From Brevundimonas sp. UBA4609 (lineage in GTDB: Bacteria > Pseudomonadota > Alphaproteobacteria > Caulobacterales > Caulobacteraceae), in NCBI GenBank assembly GCA_002386585.1, contig DGIZ01000159.1, positions 1 through 15,946 of the forward strand: a DNA stretch of 15,946 bases, given 5' to 3'. The notes beneath the pieces are model-generated. The model was not told the DNA's origin, did not search any database, and saw nothing but the letters and a program-made list of their open reading frames with translations. A program made the position numbers and the translations under genes. Below are positions 5,266-11,970 of the stretch, piece by piece (the first letter of the stretch is position 1; each line of letters starts with the position of its first letter).

Positions 5266-7164
5266 ATGACCGACCCGACGCCTGACATTCCGGAGACGCC
5301 CGACTCGCAGGCGAACGCCCTTCCGCTTCAAGCCGCCGAGCTGATCGCGGACGAGGCCCGGCGCGCGCCCGACAAGCCCGGCGTCTATCGCATGTACGGC
5401 GAGGACGGCGCCTGCCTCTATGTCGGCAAGGCCAAGTCGCTGAAGAAGCGGGTGGTCCAGTACGCGCAAGGCCGCTTCCACACCCAGCGCATCGGCCTGA
5501 TGGTGTCGCTGACCCGCTCGATGGAGCTGGTGGTCACCGCCTCCGAGACGGAGGCCCTGCTGCTCGAATCCAACTTCATCAAGAAGCTGAAGCCGCGCTT
5601 CAACGTGGTGCTGAGGGACGACAAGTCCTTCGCCGAGCTGATGATCCGCCGCGACCACCGCGCGCCCCAGGTCCGCAAGCATCGCGGCGCTCATACGATT
5701 CCCGGCGACTATTTCGGCCCGTTCGCTTCGACCTGGGCGGTCAACCACACGCTGAACACGCTGCAGAAGGCCTTCCTGCTGCGCTCCTGTTCGGACAGCG
5801 TCTATGAGACGCGCACCCGCCCCTGCATGCTGCACCAGATCAAGCGCTGCTCGGCACCCTGCACCGGCCTGATCTCGCTGGAGGACTACGGCGATCTGGT
5901 CACGGAGGCGGAGCAGTTCCTGCGCGGCAAGTCGCGCGCCGTCATCGCCCGCCTGTCGCAGGAGATGCAGGCGGCGTCGGACGAGCTGGACTTCGAGACC
6001 GCCGCCCGGGTGCGCGACCGCATCCGCGCCCTGTCGGCCATCGCCATGGAGAGCAGCGTCAACGCCGACGGGGTGGCCGAGGCCGACGTCTTCGCCCTTC
6101 ACGCCGAGGGCGGTCAGGCCTGCGTCCAGGTCTTCTTCTATCGCGCGGGCCAGAACTGGGGCGGGCGCGCCTATTTCCCGCGCGTGGACAGGAGCGACAG
6201 CGACCCGGAAATCCTCGCCGCCTTTCTGGGCCAGTTCTACGAGGACAAGCCGGTCCCGCGCCTGATCCTGTCCAACGTCCGCCCCCACGAGCTGGAGCTG
6301 CTGGAGGAAGCCTTCAGCATGAAGGCCGAGCGACGGGTCGAGATTACGCGGCCCCAGCGTGGCGGCAAGGCCAGTCTGGTCGATCACGCCCTGACCAACG
6401 CCCGCGAGGCGCTGGGCCGCAAGCTGGCCGAGAACTCGGCCCAGTCGAAGATTCTGGACGAGGTGTGCGAGGCCTTCGGCCTGGACACCCGGCCCGAGCG
6501 GATCGAGGTCTATGACAACGCCCACATTCAGGGGACCAACGCCGTCGGCGGCATGATCGTCGCCGGGCCGGACGGCTTCCGCAAGAACCAGTACCGCAAG
6601 TTCAACATCAAGGGCGAAGACCTGACGCCCGGCGACGACTACGGCATGATGCGCGAGGTCATGCGCCGCCGCTTCGGCCGACTGGTCAAGGACGAGGAGG
6701 CCGGCGAGGCGGTCGAGCGTCCCGACCTGCTGCTGATCGACGGCGGGGCGGGCCAACTGGCCGAGGTGCTGGCCGTCATGGCCGATCTGGGCGTCGACGA
6801 CATCGCCGTGGTCGGGGTGGCCAAGGGGCCGGACCGCGACGCGGGCAAGGAGCATTTTTTCATGCCCGGCAAGCCGCCCTTCATGCTGCCGCTGAAAAGC
6901 CCGGCCCTCTACTACATCCAGCGGATGCGGGACGAGGCGCACCGCTTCGCCAACGGCGCCCACGCCAAGCGCCGCTCGATGGACATCAAGAAGAATCCGC
7001 TGGACGAAATCGAGGGCGTCGGGCCTGGGCGCAAGAAGGCCCTGCTGCACGCCTTCGGCTCGGCCAAGGGGGTCAGTCGCGCCTCGGTCGCCGATCTGGT
7101 CAAGGTGGACGGCGTCAGCCAGGCCCTGGCCGAGCGCATCCACGGCTTCTTTCACAAGTCCTGA
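5266..7164 (+). CDS. uvrC: Excinuclease ABC subunit C
   Basis: UvrC makes the dual 3' and 5' incisions around damaged DNA after UvrA/UvrB recognition. Domain order is complete over 632 aa: GIY-YIG nuclease (GVYRMY at 39-44, LYVGKA at 51-56); four clustered cysteines (Cys175, 187, 195, 199), matching the iron-sulfur site reported in the family; a UVR/UvrB-binding helix pair (~218-255); the RNase H-like endonuclease with YDNAHIQG (Asp417) and IDGGAGQL (Asp492); and two C-terminal helix-hairpin-helix motifs ([25 protein letters not shown]). Length is slightly above the ~610 usual because of an N-terminal extension of ~20 residues rich in Pro and Asp. It begins 16 bases after the YdcZ-type gene and has no ribosome site. 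Confidence 0.98.
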   Translation: MTDPTPDIPETPDSQANALPLQAAELIADEARRAPDKPGVYRMYGEDGACLYVGKAKSLKKRVVQYAQGRFHTQRIGLMVSLTRSMELVVTASETEALLLESNFIKKLKPRFNVVLRDDKSFAELMIRRDHRAPQVRKHRGAHTIPGDYFGPFASTWAVNHTLNTLQKAFLLRSCSDSVYETRTRPCMLHQIKRCSAPCTGLISLEDYGDLVTEAEQFLRGKSRAVIARLSQEMQAASDELDFETAARVRDRIRALSAIAMESSVNADGVAEADVFALHAEGGQACVQVFFYRAGQNWGGRAYFPRVDRSDSDPEILAAFLGQFYEDKPVPRLILSNVRPHELELLEEAFSMKAERRVEITRPQRGGKASLVDHALTNAREALGRKLAENSAQSKILDEVCEAFGLDTRPERIEVYDNAHIQGTNAVGGMIVAGPDGFRKNQYRKFNIKGEDLTPGDDYGMMREVMRRRFGRLVKDEEAGEAVERPDLLLIDGGAGQLAEVLAVMADLGVDDIAVVGVAKGPDRDAGKEHFFMPGKPPFMLPLKSPALYYIQRMRDEAHRFANGAHAKRRSMDIKKNPLDEIEGVGPGRKKALLHAFGSAKGVSRASVADLVKVDGVSQALAERIHGFFHKS

Positions 7165-7201
7165 ACCAGACGCATTTCGGCCAGCGGCGTTTTCGGGTTG
7201 A

Positions 7202-7216
7202 GCGACGAACCGTCGC
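7202..7216. promoter_or_regulatory. Short hairpin inside a possible carbonic anhydrase promoter
   Basis: GCGACG-AAC-CGTCGC is a perfect 6-bp inverted repeat. It lies between TTGAGC (7198-7203) and TCTAAG (7220-7225), a possible -35/-10 pair with 16-base spacing that would start transcription at or just before the ATG at 7235. It could be an operator or the base of a uvrC transcript end, though no T-tract follows. Confidence 0.3.
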
Positions 7217-7234
7217 GGGTCTAAGGGCTAGGTC

Positions 7235-7849
7235 ATGACCGACGAACTGACCAAGGGCTATCACCGCTTCCGCCAGAATCGGTGGCCGTCCGAACACGCC
7301 GAATACGAAGCCCTGGCCGCCAATGGCCAGAAGCCGCACACCCTGGTGGTGGCCTGTTCCGACAGTCGCGCCGATCCGGCCCTGATCTTCGACACGGCGC
7401 CGGGCGAGCTGTTCGTGGTGCGCAACGTCGCCAACCTGGTTCCGCCCTATCAGCCCGACGGCAAGCTGCATGGCGTCTCGGCGGCGCTGGAGTTCGGCGT
7501 CAACGTCCTGCAGGTCCGACATGTCGTCGTCATGGGCCACGCCTCCTGCGGCGGCGTCACCGCCATGCTCAAGGGCTCGCCCGACAACTGTCAGGACTTC
7601 GTCGCCCCCTGGGTCGAGCAGGCCGCGCCGACCGTGCGCCGCGTGGTCGAGACGCTGCCCGCCGATCAGGTCGAATGCGCGGCCGAGGAGGCCGTGGTGC
7701 GCCTGTCGCTGGACAATCTGCGCACCTTCCCCTGGATCGCGGAAAAGGAAGCGGCGGGCGAACTGAAGCTCAGCGGTCTGCACTTCGGCATCGCCCTGGG
7801 CATCCTGTCCAAGCTGACGGGCCCGGGGCGGTTCGAGCGGCTGGACTGA
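7235..7849 (+). CDS. Beta-class carbonic anhydrase
   Basis: Zinc enzyme interconverting CO2 and bicarbonate in the cytosol, supplying bicarbonate to carboxylases. In the 204-aa chain the zinc ligands are Cys41 (in ACSDSR), His102 and Cys105 (in GHASCGG). The catalytic Asp43-Arg45 dyad is present, as are RNVANLVPPY (63-72) and the helix GVSAALEFGVNVL (80-92). The C-terminus (SGLHFGIALGIL) fits the bacterial Can/CynT-like branch. It lies between uvrC (70 bases upstream) and pgsA (76 bases downstream), genes that are adjacent in many proteobacteria, so this is an insertion into that pair. The family assignment is firm. Confidence 0.96.
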   Translation: MTDELTKGYHRFRQNRWPSEHAEYEALAANGQKPHTLVVACSDSRADPALIFDTAPGELFVVRNVANLVPPYQPDGKLHGVSAALEFGVNVLQVRHVVVMGHASCGGVTAMLKGSPDNCQDFVAPWVEQAAPTVRRVVETLPADQVECAAEEAVVRLSLDNLRTFPWIAEKEAAGELKLSGLHFGIALGILSKLTGPGRFERLD

Positions 7850-7925
7850 GGACGGCGCCCTCGCCTCCACCCTCGCCTCTGGCCGCGAACCGTGGCACAC
7901 CCGGCGTGTTGCAACGGAAGACGTC

Positions 7926-8552
7926 ATGGCCCCTGCCTACAAAGCCATCCCCAACATCCTGACCAGCCTGCGGCTGGCGGCCGGGATCGTCATGTTCCTG
8001 CTGCTGGCGGGCGCGACCAGCGGCTTCCCCTTCGTCTCGGCCTGGCTGAGCCCTGACGACCAGTTCGCCATGTACAAGATCGGCTTCTGGATCTTCGTCA
8101 TCGCCGCCTCGACAGACTGGATCGACGGCTATCTGGCCCGCCGCTGGAAGGCCGAGACGCGCTGGGGCGCCATTCTGGACCCGATCGCCGACAAGATCCT
8201 GGTCACCGGCGCCGTGCTGGGCGTGCTGACGAGCGGGTCGGTGCAGCAGATCATCATTCCTTGCGGCCTGATCCTGTTCCGCGAGTTCGCCGTCTCGGCT
8301 CTGCGCGAGACGATGGCGGGGCGCATCAATCTGCCCGTCACCCTGGCCGCCAAGTGGAAGACCACCTTGCAGATGGTCGCCCTGGGCTGCCAGCTGTTCG
8401 CTCGCAATTGGGACAGTTTCGGCCTGGACTTCGGTCTGCTGAACTATTTCCAGCCCTTCGCCGACACCCTGATCTGGCTGGCGGCGATCGTCACCATCTG
8501 GACCGGCTGGCAGTATTTCAGCGCCGCCCAGAAGCAGATGCGGGATCTCTAA
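7926..8552 (+). CDS. pgsA: CDP-diacylglycerol-glycerol-3-phosphate 3-phosphatidyltransferase
   Basis: Inner-membrane enzyme making phosphatidylglycerol phosphate from CDP-diacylglycerol and glycerol-3-phosphate, the committed step to phosphatidylglycerol and cardiolipin. The CDP-alcohol phosphotransferase signature is complete: Asp64, Asp67-Gly68, Ala71-Arg72, Gly81, Asp85 and Asp89, with exact spacing DG-x2-AR-x8-G-x3-D-x3-D. The N-terminal PNILTSLRLAAGI is typical of PgsA. About five or six hydrophobic segments occur over 208 aa; a loop near 38-50 (SAWLSPDDQFAMYK) is longer than in E. coli PgsA. GGAAG precedes the ATG by 6 bases. The gene ends three bases before the 8555-8577 palindrome. 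Confidence 0.95.
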   Translation: MAPAYKAIPNILTSLRLAAGIVMFLLLAGATSGFPFVSAWLSPDDQFAMYKIGFWIFVIAASTDWIDGYLARRWKAETRWGAILDPIADKILVTGAVLGVLTSGSVQQIIIPCGLILFREFAVSALRETMAGRINLPVTLAAKWKTTLQMVALGCQLFARNWDSFGLDFGLLNYFQPFADTLIWLAAIVTIWTGWQYFSAAQKQMRDL

Positions 8553-8554
8553 AT

Positions 8555-8577
8555 CCTTCTCCCCTTGTGGGAGAAGG
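8555..8577. terminator. Palindrome between converging genes, probable bidirectional stop
   Basis: CCTTCTCCC-CTTGT-GGGAGAAGG has a perfect 9-bp stem and 5-base loop. It begins 2 bases after the pgsA stop and ends 3 bases before the stop codon of the minus-strand GNAT gene, so both transcripts run into it. There is no strong T-tract. It is identical to the internal palindrome of the 269-419 element, which makes it a solo copy of that repeat probably used as a terminator or 3'-end stabiliser. Confidence 0.6.
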
Positions 8578-8580
8578 AGG

Positions 8581-9108
8581 TCAGAGCGTCTTCTCCAGCA
8601 CCACGAACTCCAGCTCGCGCGTCTGGGGCAGGCCGAAGCGTTCGTCGTCCAGCGGGAAGGGCCGCGTCTCGCCGGTCAGGCGATAACCGCGCCGTTCGTA
8701 CCAGGCGATCAGTTCGCCTCGCTGACGGATGACCGTCATCTCCATGCGCGTCGCGCCGAAGCGGGCGACGGCCTGGGCTTCAGCAGCCTCGATCAGCACC
8801 CGCCCCAGACCGCCCGCCTGACGCGCCGGATCGACGGTCAGCAGGCCGAGATAGGCCAGCCCCTCGCCCTGATCCGCCACCTGGACGCAGCCGGTCAGGC
8901 CCCCGTCGACCTCGGCCAGCAGGATTATCCGCGAGGCGTCGGCCAGGATGTCGCGCAGTTCAACTTCATCCGTGCGCTGGCCGCCCAGCAGGTCGGCCTC
9001 ATGGGTCCAGCCCGCCTTGGCGCTGTCCCCGCGATAGGCGCTTTCGATCAGACGATGCAGCGCCGGAACATCGTCCGGCGCGGCAGGGCGCAAGCTCAGC
9101 TCGCTCAT
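8581..9108 (-). CDS. GNAT-family N-acetyltransferase
   Basis: A 175-aa cytosolic GNAT protein transferring acetyl from acetyl-CoA to an unidentified amine. It has an N-terminal strand and helix (LSLRPAAPDDVPALHRLIES), the core strand LAYLGLLTVDPARQ (~84-97), the acetyl-CoA loop QAGGLGRVLIEAAE (a slightly altered Q/RxxGxG, ~97-110), and the C-terminal IAWYERRGYRLTGETRPFPL (~134-153), typical of the fold. The ATG overlaps the stop codon of the upstream S46 peptidase as ATGA, which implies coupled translation and perhaps a shared function such as handling released dipeptides or amino acids. The 3' end is almost flush with the palindrome it shares with pgsA. Confidence 0.9.
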   Translation of the reverse strand: MSELSLRPAAPDDVPALHRLIESAYRGDSAKAGWTHEADLLGGQRTDEVELRDILADASRIILLAEVDGGLTGCVQVADQGEGLAYLGLLTVDPARQAGGLGRVLIEAAEAQAVARFGATRMEMTVIRQRGELIAWYERRGYRLTGETRPFPLDDERFGLPQTRELEFVVLEKTL

Positions 9109-11201
9109 TGAACGCCGAGTTCCTCGACCAGGTGATCCATGCCGTAGACGTCGCGCAGGGCCGTGGTGACGGCCTGGGTGGTGACGATGACGCTGCGGTT
9201 GACGTTGCGGTCATAGCCATAGGCGTTGCGCTGGGTCAGGACGGTGGAGTCGAAGTTGGCGCCGATGATCTCGCCCCTGGCGTTGACCGCAGGCGAGCCT
9301 GACGAACCGCCGATGGTGTCCGACGACACCGCCATATCCATCACCGTCGCGGGGTCGATACGATCCTTGGCGGCCAGCAGCTTGGGCGCGACGTTGAACG
9401 GCTCGGCGCCGGTAGCGCGGTCCCACAGTCCGGCGAAGGTGGTGAAGGCGGGGATGCGCTGCCCCGGCACGTCGGTCCCCTCTACCCGGCCGTAGGTCAG
9501 ACGCAGGGTGCCCGTGGCGTCCGGATAGACGGCGTCTCCGAAGACGGCGAAGCGGGCGGCGGCCAGTTGTTCGGACGCGCGGTCGGTCGGCGCCTGCACC
9601 CGGTTCTCCCAATCCGTCCGGACGGCGCGGGCTTGCGCGTCGATAGCCAGGACGTACTGGATCAGCGGATCGGTCGAGGCCTGGACGGCGGGCAGGCCGC
9701 CCTCCCACAGGGCGCGGCGCACGGCGGGGTCGGCCAGCTTCGTGCCCTCGATCAGACGCGCGGACAGGCCCTCGGGGCTTTCCTTGCCCAGCAGGGTACG
9801 GACATAGGGACTGTCGACCGTCAGCCATTCACGGGTCTTGGACAACCACCACTCGAGGCGGATCTGCTCCAGCGCCGGATAGGTCGGGCGCGCGGCGAAG
9901 AGGCTGGACTGGACCCCAGCCAGGCGGCTGTCGGAAAACTCGGATAGACGCTGGTCGGACGGCTTGGCGCGCTCCTGCGCCCCGCGCACGATGGCCCGCG
10001 CCCATTGGAACAGGGGAGAGCCGCCCGCGACCGAGGTCGTGCCCATGCCGGTGCCGCCTTCCAGCAGAGCCATGGCCGGATAAAGCTCGCGCGCCAGCGG
10101 CTGGACATCGGCAAGAACAGCCCAGGGGTCGCCGACTTCGGCGGACAGGGCTTCGTTCTCGGCCACGCCGCGACGGAAGACGGTCTCCTGCCCGGCCAGT
10201 TGGTCCATGAAGGCCGGGTCGATCAGGGCCGCCATGCGGCCGCGGCCGCGCTTGTAGGTGTTCTCCACCCCCGACAGCGGGTCCATGGCGATGAAGGCCT
10301 GATCGGCGCCCTCTTCCGAATAGCGGATCAGACGGCCGCGCAGCTCCGAGGCGATCAGCTGGTCCAGCGGCAGGACCACGTCGCGAATGGTCATCAGCTG
10401 GGCCTGCGTCAGCAGGCGCTGGGTCGAGCCGGGGTTGCCGGTGACGAAAACGGGCTCGCCCTCGGTCGGCTTGTTCGGGTTCCAGGTGAAGTGGGTCGGG
10501 GTCGCGGCAGGCTTGCCGTCCTCATAAAGACGGATGAAGGCCGCATCGATGGCGAAGCGCGGGAAGGAGAAGTTGTCCAGGTCGCCGCCGAAGGTCGCGG
10601 CGCGGTCTTCCGGCGCCCAGGCCAGACGCACGTCCGAGTATTTGCGGAACTTGTAGAGCTTGAACTGACCGCCGCGATACAGGCTGACGACCTGACAGCG
10701 GATTTTGGAATCGGAACCGCAGGCTTCCGCTTCGATACGGCCGGCCTCGGCCTCGCGCGCCTGGGTGAAGGCCTGACCGTCCAGCCCCTCGCCCGCCTTC
10801 TGCACCCGCTGGGTCACGTCCGTGATGTCGGTCAGGATCTCGGCCGAGGCGCCGGGGCACTGCAGCTCTTCTTCGCGGCTCCTGGGCGTGAATCCGGTCT
10901 CATTGTACTGAAGCTGCGGCGTCGACAGGTTGGCGACACACGAGGAGACGCAGTGGTTGTTGGTCATCACCAGCCCCTCGGCCGAGATGACGCCCGCCGA
11001 ACAGCCGCCGAACTTCACCGACGACAGGCGAACGCGGTCCAGCCACGCCTGGTCGATGTTCGTGCCCAGGGTCTGGTTGGCGCGGGCGATGGGGAAGTTG
11101 TCATAGGTCCACATGCCCTCCTCCGCCTTGGCCGAAGAGGCGGCGGCGAAGGCCAGAACGGCGGCCGAGGCGAACAGAAAGGGGGCGTAGGTGGTGCGCA
11201 T
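9105..11201 (-). CDS. S46-family dipeptidyl-peptidase, Ser-type specificity (DPP11-like)
   Basis: Exported serine exopeptidase releasing dipeptides from peptide N-termini. A signal peptide ends at about Ala26 (SSAKA before EEGMW). The triad is intact: His83 (NNHCV), Asp219 (PRFAID) and Ser634 (SSGSP). The His-to-Asp distance of 136 residues equals that of P. gingivalis DPP7. Eighteen residues after the catalytic Ser, the P1-determining position is Ser652 (NFDST), where DPP7 enzymes have Gly and DPP11 enzymes have Arg or Ser, so cleavage after Asp/Glu is predicted. Cys67, 84, 88, 115, 161 and 169 could form disulfides. GAGGA lies about 8 bases before the ATG. It is paralogous to the 11971-14064 gene and coupled to the GNAT gene. 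Confidence 0.95.
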   Translation of the reverse strand: MRTTYAPFLFASAAVLAFAAASSAKAEEGMWTYDNFPIARANQTLGTNIDQAWLDRVRLSSVKFGGCSAGVISAEGLVMTNNHCVSSCVANLSTPQLQYNETGFTPRSREEELQCPGASAEILTDITDVTQRVQKAGEGLDGQAFTQAREAEAGRIEAEACGSDSKIRCQVVSLYRGGQFKLYKFRKYSDVRLAWAPEDRAATFGGDLDNFSFPRFAIDAAFIRLYEDGKPAATPTHFTWNPNKPTEGEPVFVTGNPGSTQRLLTQAQLMTIRDVVLPLDQLIASELRGRLIRYSEEGADQAFIAMDPLSGVENTYKRGRGRMAALIDPAFMDQLAGQETVFRRGVAENEALSAEVGDPWAVLADVQPLARELYPAMALLEGGTGMGTTSVAGGSPLFQWARAIVRGAQERAKPSDQRLSEFSDSRLAGVQSSLFAARPTYPALEQIRLEWWLSKTREWLTVDSPYVRTLLGKESPEGLSARLIEGTKLADPAVRRALWEGGLPAVQASTDPLIQYVLAIDAQARAVRTDWENRVQAPTDRASEQLAAARFAVFGDAVYPDATGTLRLTYGRVEGTDVPGQRIPAFTTFAGLWDRATGAEPFNVAPKLLAAKDRIDPATVMDMAVSSDTIGGSSGSPAVNARGEIIGANFDSTVLTQRNAYGYDRNVNRSVIVTTQAVTTALRDVYGMDHLVEELGVQ

Positions 11202-11327
11202 GAGACATCCTCGGCGTCGCGGCCTTGGTCATCGCCGAGGCCCGGTTTCAGCCCCTTAAACCCGAGGCCGTCTTTGCGGTCAGTCTGAACAGAACCTGGA
11301 GGCAAACCGCAACCCCCGGCGAAAGCA

Positions 11328-11356
11328 TTCACATCGCGCCTTCGCGGGTCTAGATT
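11328..11356 (+). promoter_or_regulatory. Candidate promoter of the YdeI-type gene
   Basis: TTCACA (11328-11333) and TCTAGATT (11349-11356) are 15 bases apart; the second differs from GCTAnAwC at two positions. Transcription would begin near 11363, at the first ATG of the gene, suggesting a leaderless message. The region 11202-11362 is the divergent gap with the S46 peptidase gene. Confidence 0.35.
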
Positions 11357-11362
11357 CGGCGA

Positions 11363-11701
11363 ATGACGAAACGGGACGGGATTGACGCGATGTCGGACGA
11401 CTTCCCCCAGGGCGTGGCGCATCAGGTTCCGGACGACATGAGGGCGCGGCTCTCATCCGAGCCGGAAACCCTCGACCTGTGGCGCGGCCTCACCCCGCTG
11501 GGGCGCAATGAGTTCATCTGCTGGGTCGAAGACGCCAAACAGGCCGCCACCCGTCAGAAACGGATCGAGCGCGCAGTCGAGGAATTGCACGAAGGCAAGC
11601 GGCGGCCGTGCTGCTGGGTCGGCTGCATCCATCGCTCGGACAAGGCTCCCGGCCGCTGGCAACAGGCTGTGCTCATCGAGAAGCAGGGCAAGTCGAGATA
11701 G
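11363..11701 (+). CDS. YdeI/OmdA-type (bacteriocin-protection family) protein
   Basis: A 112-aa soluble protein matching the YdeI/OmpD-associated (OmdA, PF13376-like) domain. After MRARLSSEPETLDLWRGLTP (~26-45) comes NEFICWVEDAKQAATRQKRI (~49-68), then AVEELHEGKRRPCCW, the typical helix-rich segment where members read WI.AK...TR..R....V..L..GKR. The family is annotated from its E. coli members as linked to envelope stress or bacteriocin tolerance; the molecular mechanism is not established. The usual C-terminus is present (PCCWVGCIHR) with an additional ~20-residue tail. The start is uncertain: ATG 11363 fits a leaderless transcript, while ATG 11390 has weak GGGACGGG 9 bases before it. It is the only + strand gene between the two S46 peptidases. 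Confidence 0.85.
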   Translation: MTKRDGIDAMSDDFPQGVAHQVPDDMRARLSSEPETLDLWRGLTPLGRNEFICWVEDAKQAATRQKRIERAVEELHEGKRRPCCWVGCIHRSDKAPGRWQQAVLIEKQGKSR

Positions 11702-11731
11702 GCCTGCGGACGCAGAGCAAGGCTGAATTCA

Positions 11732-11905
11732 CGTTGAGTGTTGGGGCGATTTCCCCCAGCCCGCTCATCCCCGCGGAAGCGGGGACCCAGTGCTTTGGCT
11801 TTAAGGCGCTGCGATCAATGAAGAGGCCTGTCGCTCTGCGTTCTCACTGGGTCCCCGCTTCCGCGGGGATGAGCGGGGGTCAAGATCAATCGCCAACACT
11901 CAACG
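11732..11905. repeat. Nested inverted repeat with hairpin-bearing arms
   Basis: Outer arms CGTTGAGTGTTGGGGCGAT (11732-11750) and ATCGCCAACACTCAACG (11889-11905) pair with a two-base bulge. Inside them are perfect 33-bp inner arms (11760-11792 and 11845-11877), starting CCCGCTCATCCCCGCGG and ending GGGACCCAGTG. Each inner arm holds its own CCCCGC-GGAA-GCGGGG hairpin. The unpaired centre (11793-11844) is about 52 bases. It lies between converging genes, just beyond the S46 terminator. It is probably a BIME-like element or a small non-autonomous mobile repeat. Confidence 0.8.
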
Positions 11906-11916
11906 CAGGCGCAGCC

Positions 11917-11942
11917 AAAAAAGAGGGCGCCCGAAGGCGCCC
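11917..11942 (-). terminator. Rho-independent terminator of the second S46 gene
   Basis: On the minus strand GGGCGCC-TTCG-GGCGCCC (11942-11925) forms a 7-bp GC stem with a UUCG tetraloop, followed after two bases by six consecutive T (11922-11917). It starts 28 bases beyond the stop codon of the S46 gene at 11971. This is the clearest intrinsic terminator in the window. Confidence 0.92.
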
Positions 11943-11970
11943 CCAGATCCCGGATATCAATCCGACAGGC

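Noticed and set aside
5182..7155. A 657-aa minus-strand frame
   Set aside because: It mirrors uvrC, which carries every expected domain, and has the His/Gln/Val-rich composition typical of antisense frames.
7227..7234. GCTAGGTC as a -10 box for the carbonic anhydrase
   Set aside because: It abuts the ATG, so transcription would begin inside the coding sequence.
10005..11288. A 427-aa + strand frame
   Set aside because: It is antisense to the first S46 peptidase, which has an intact signal peptide and triad.
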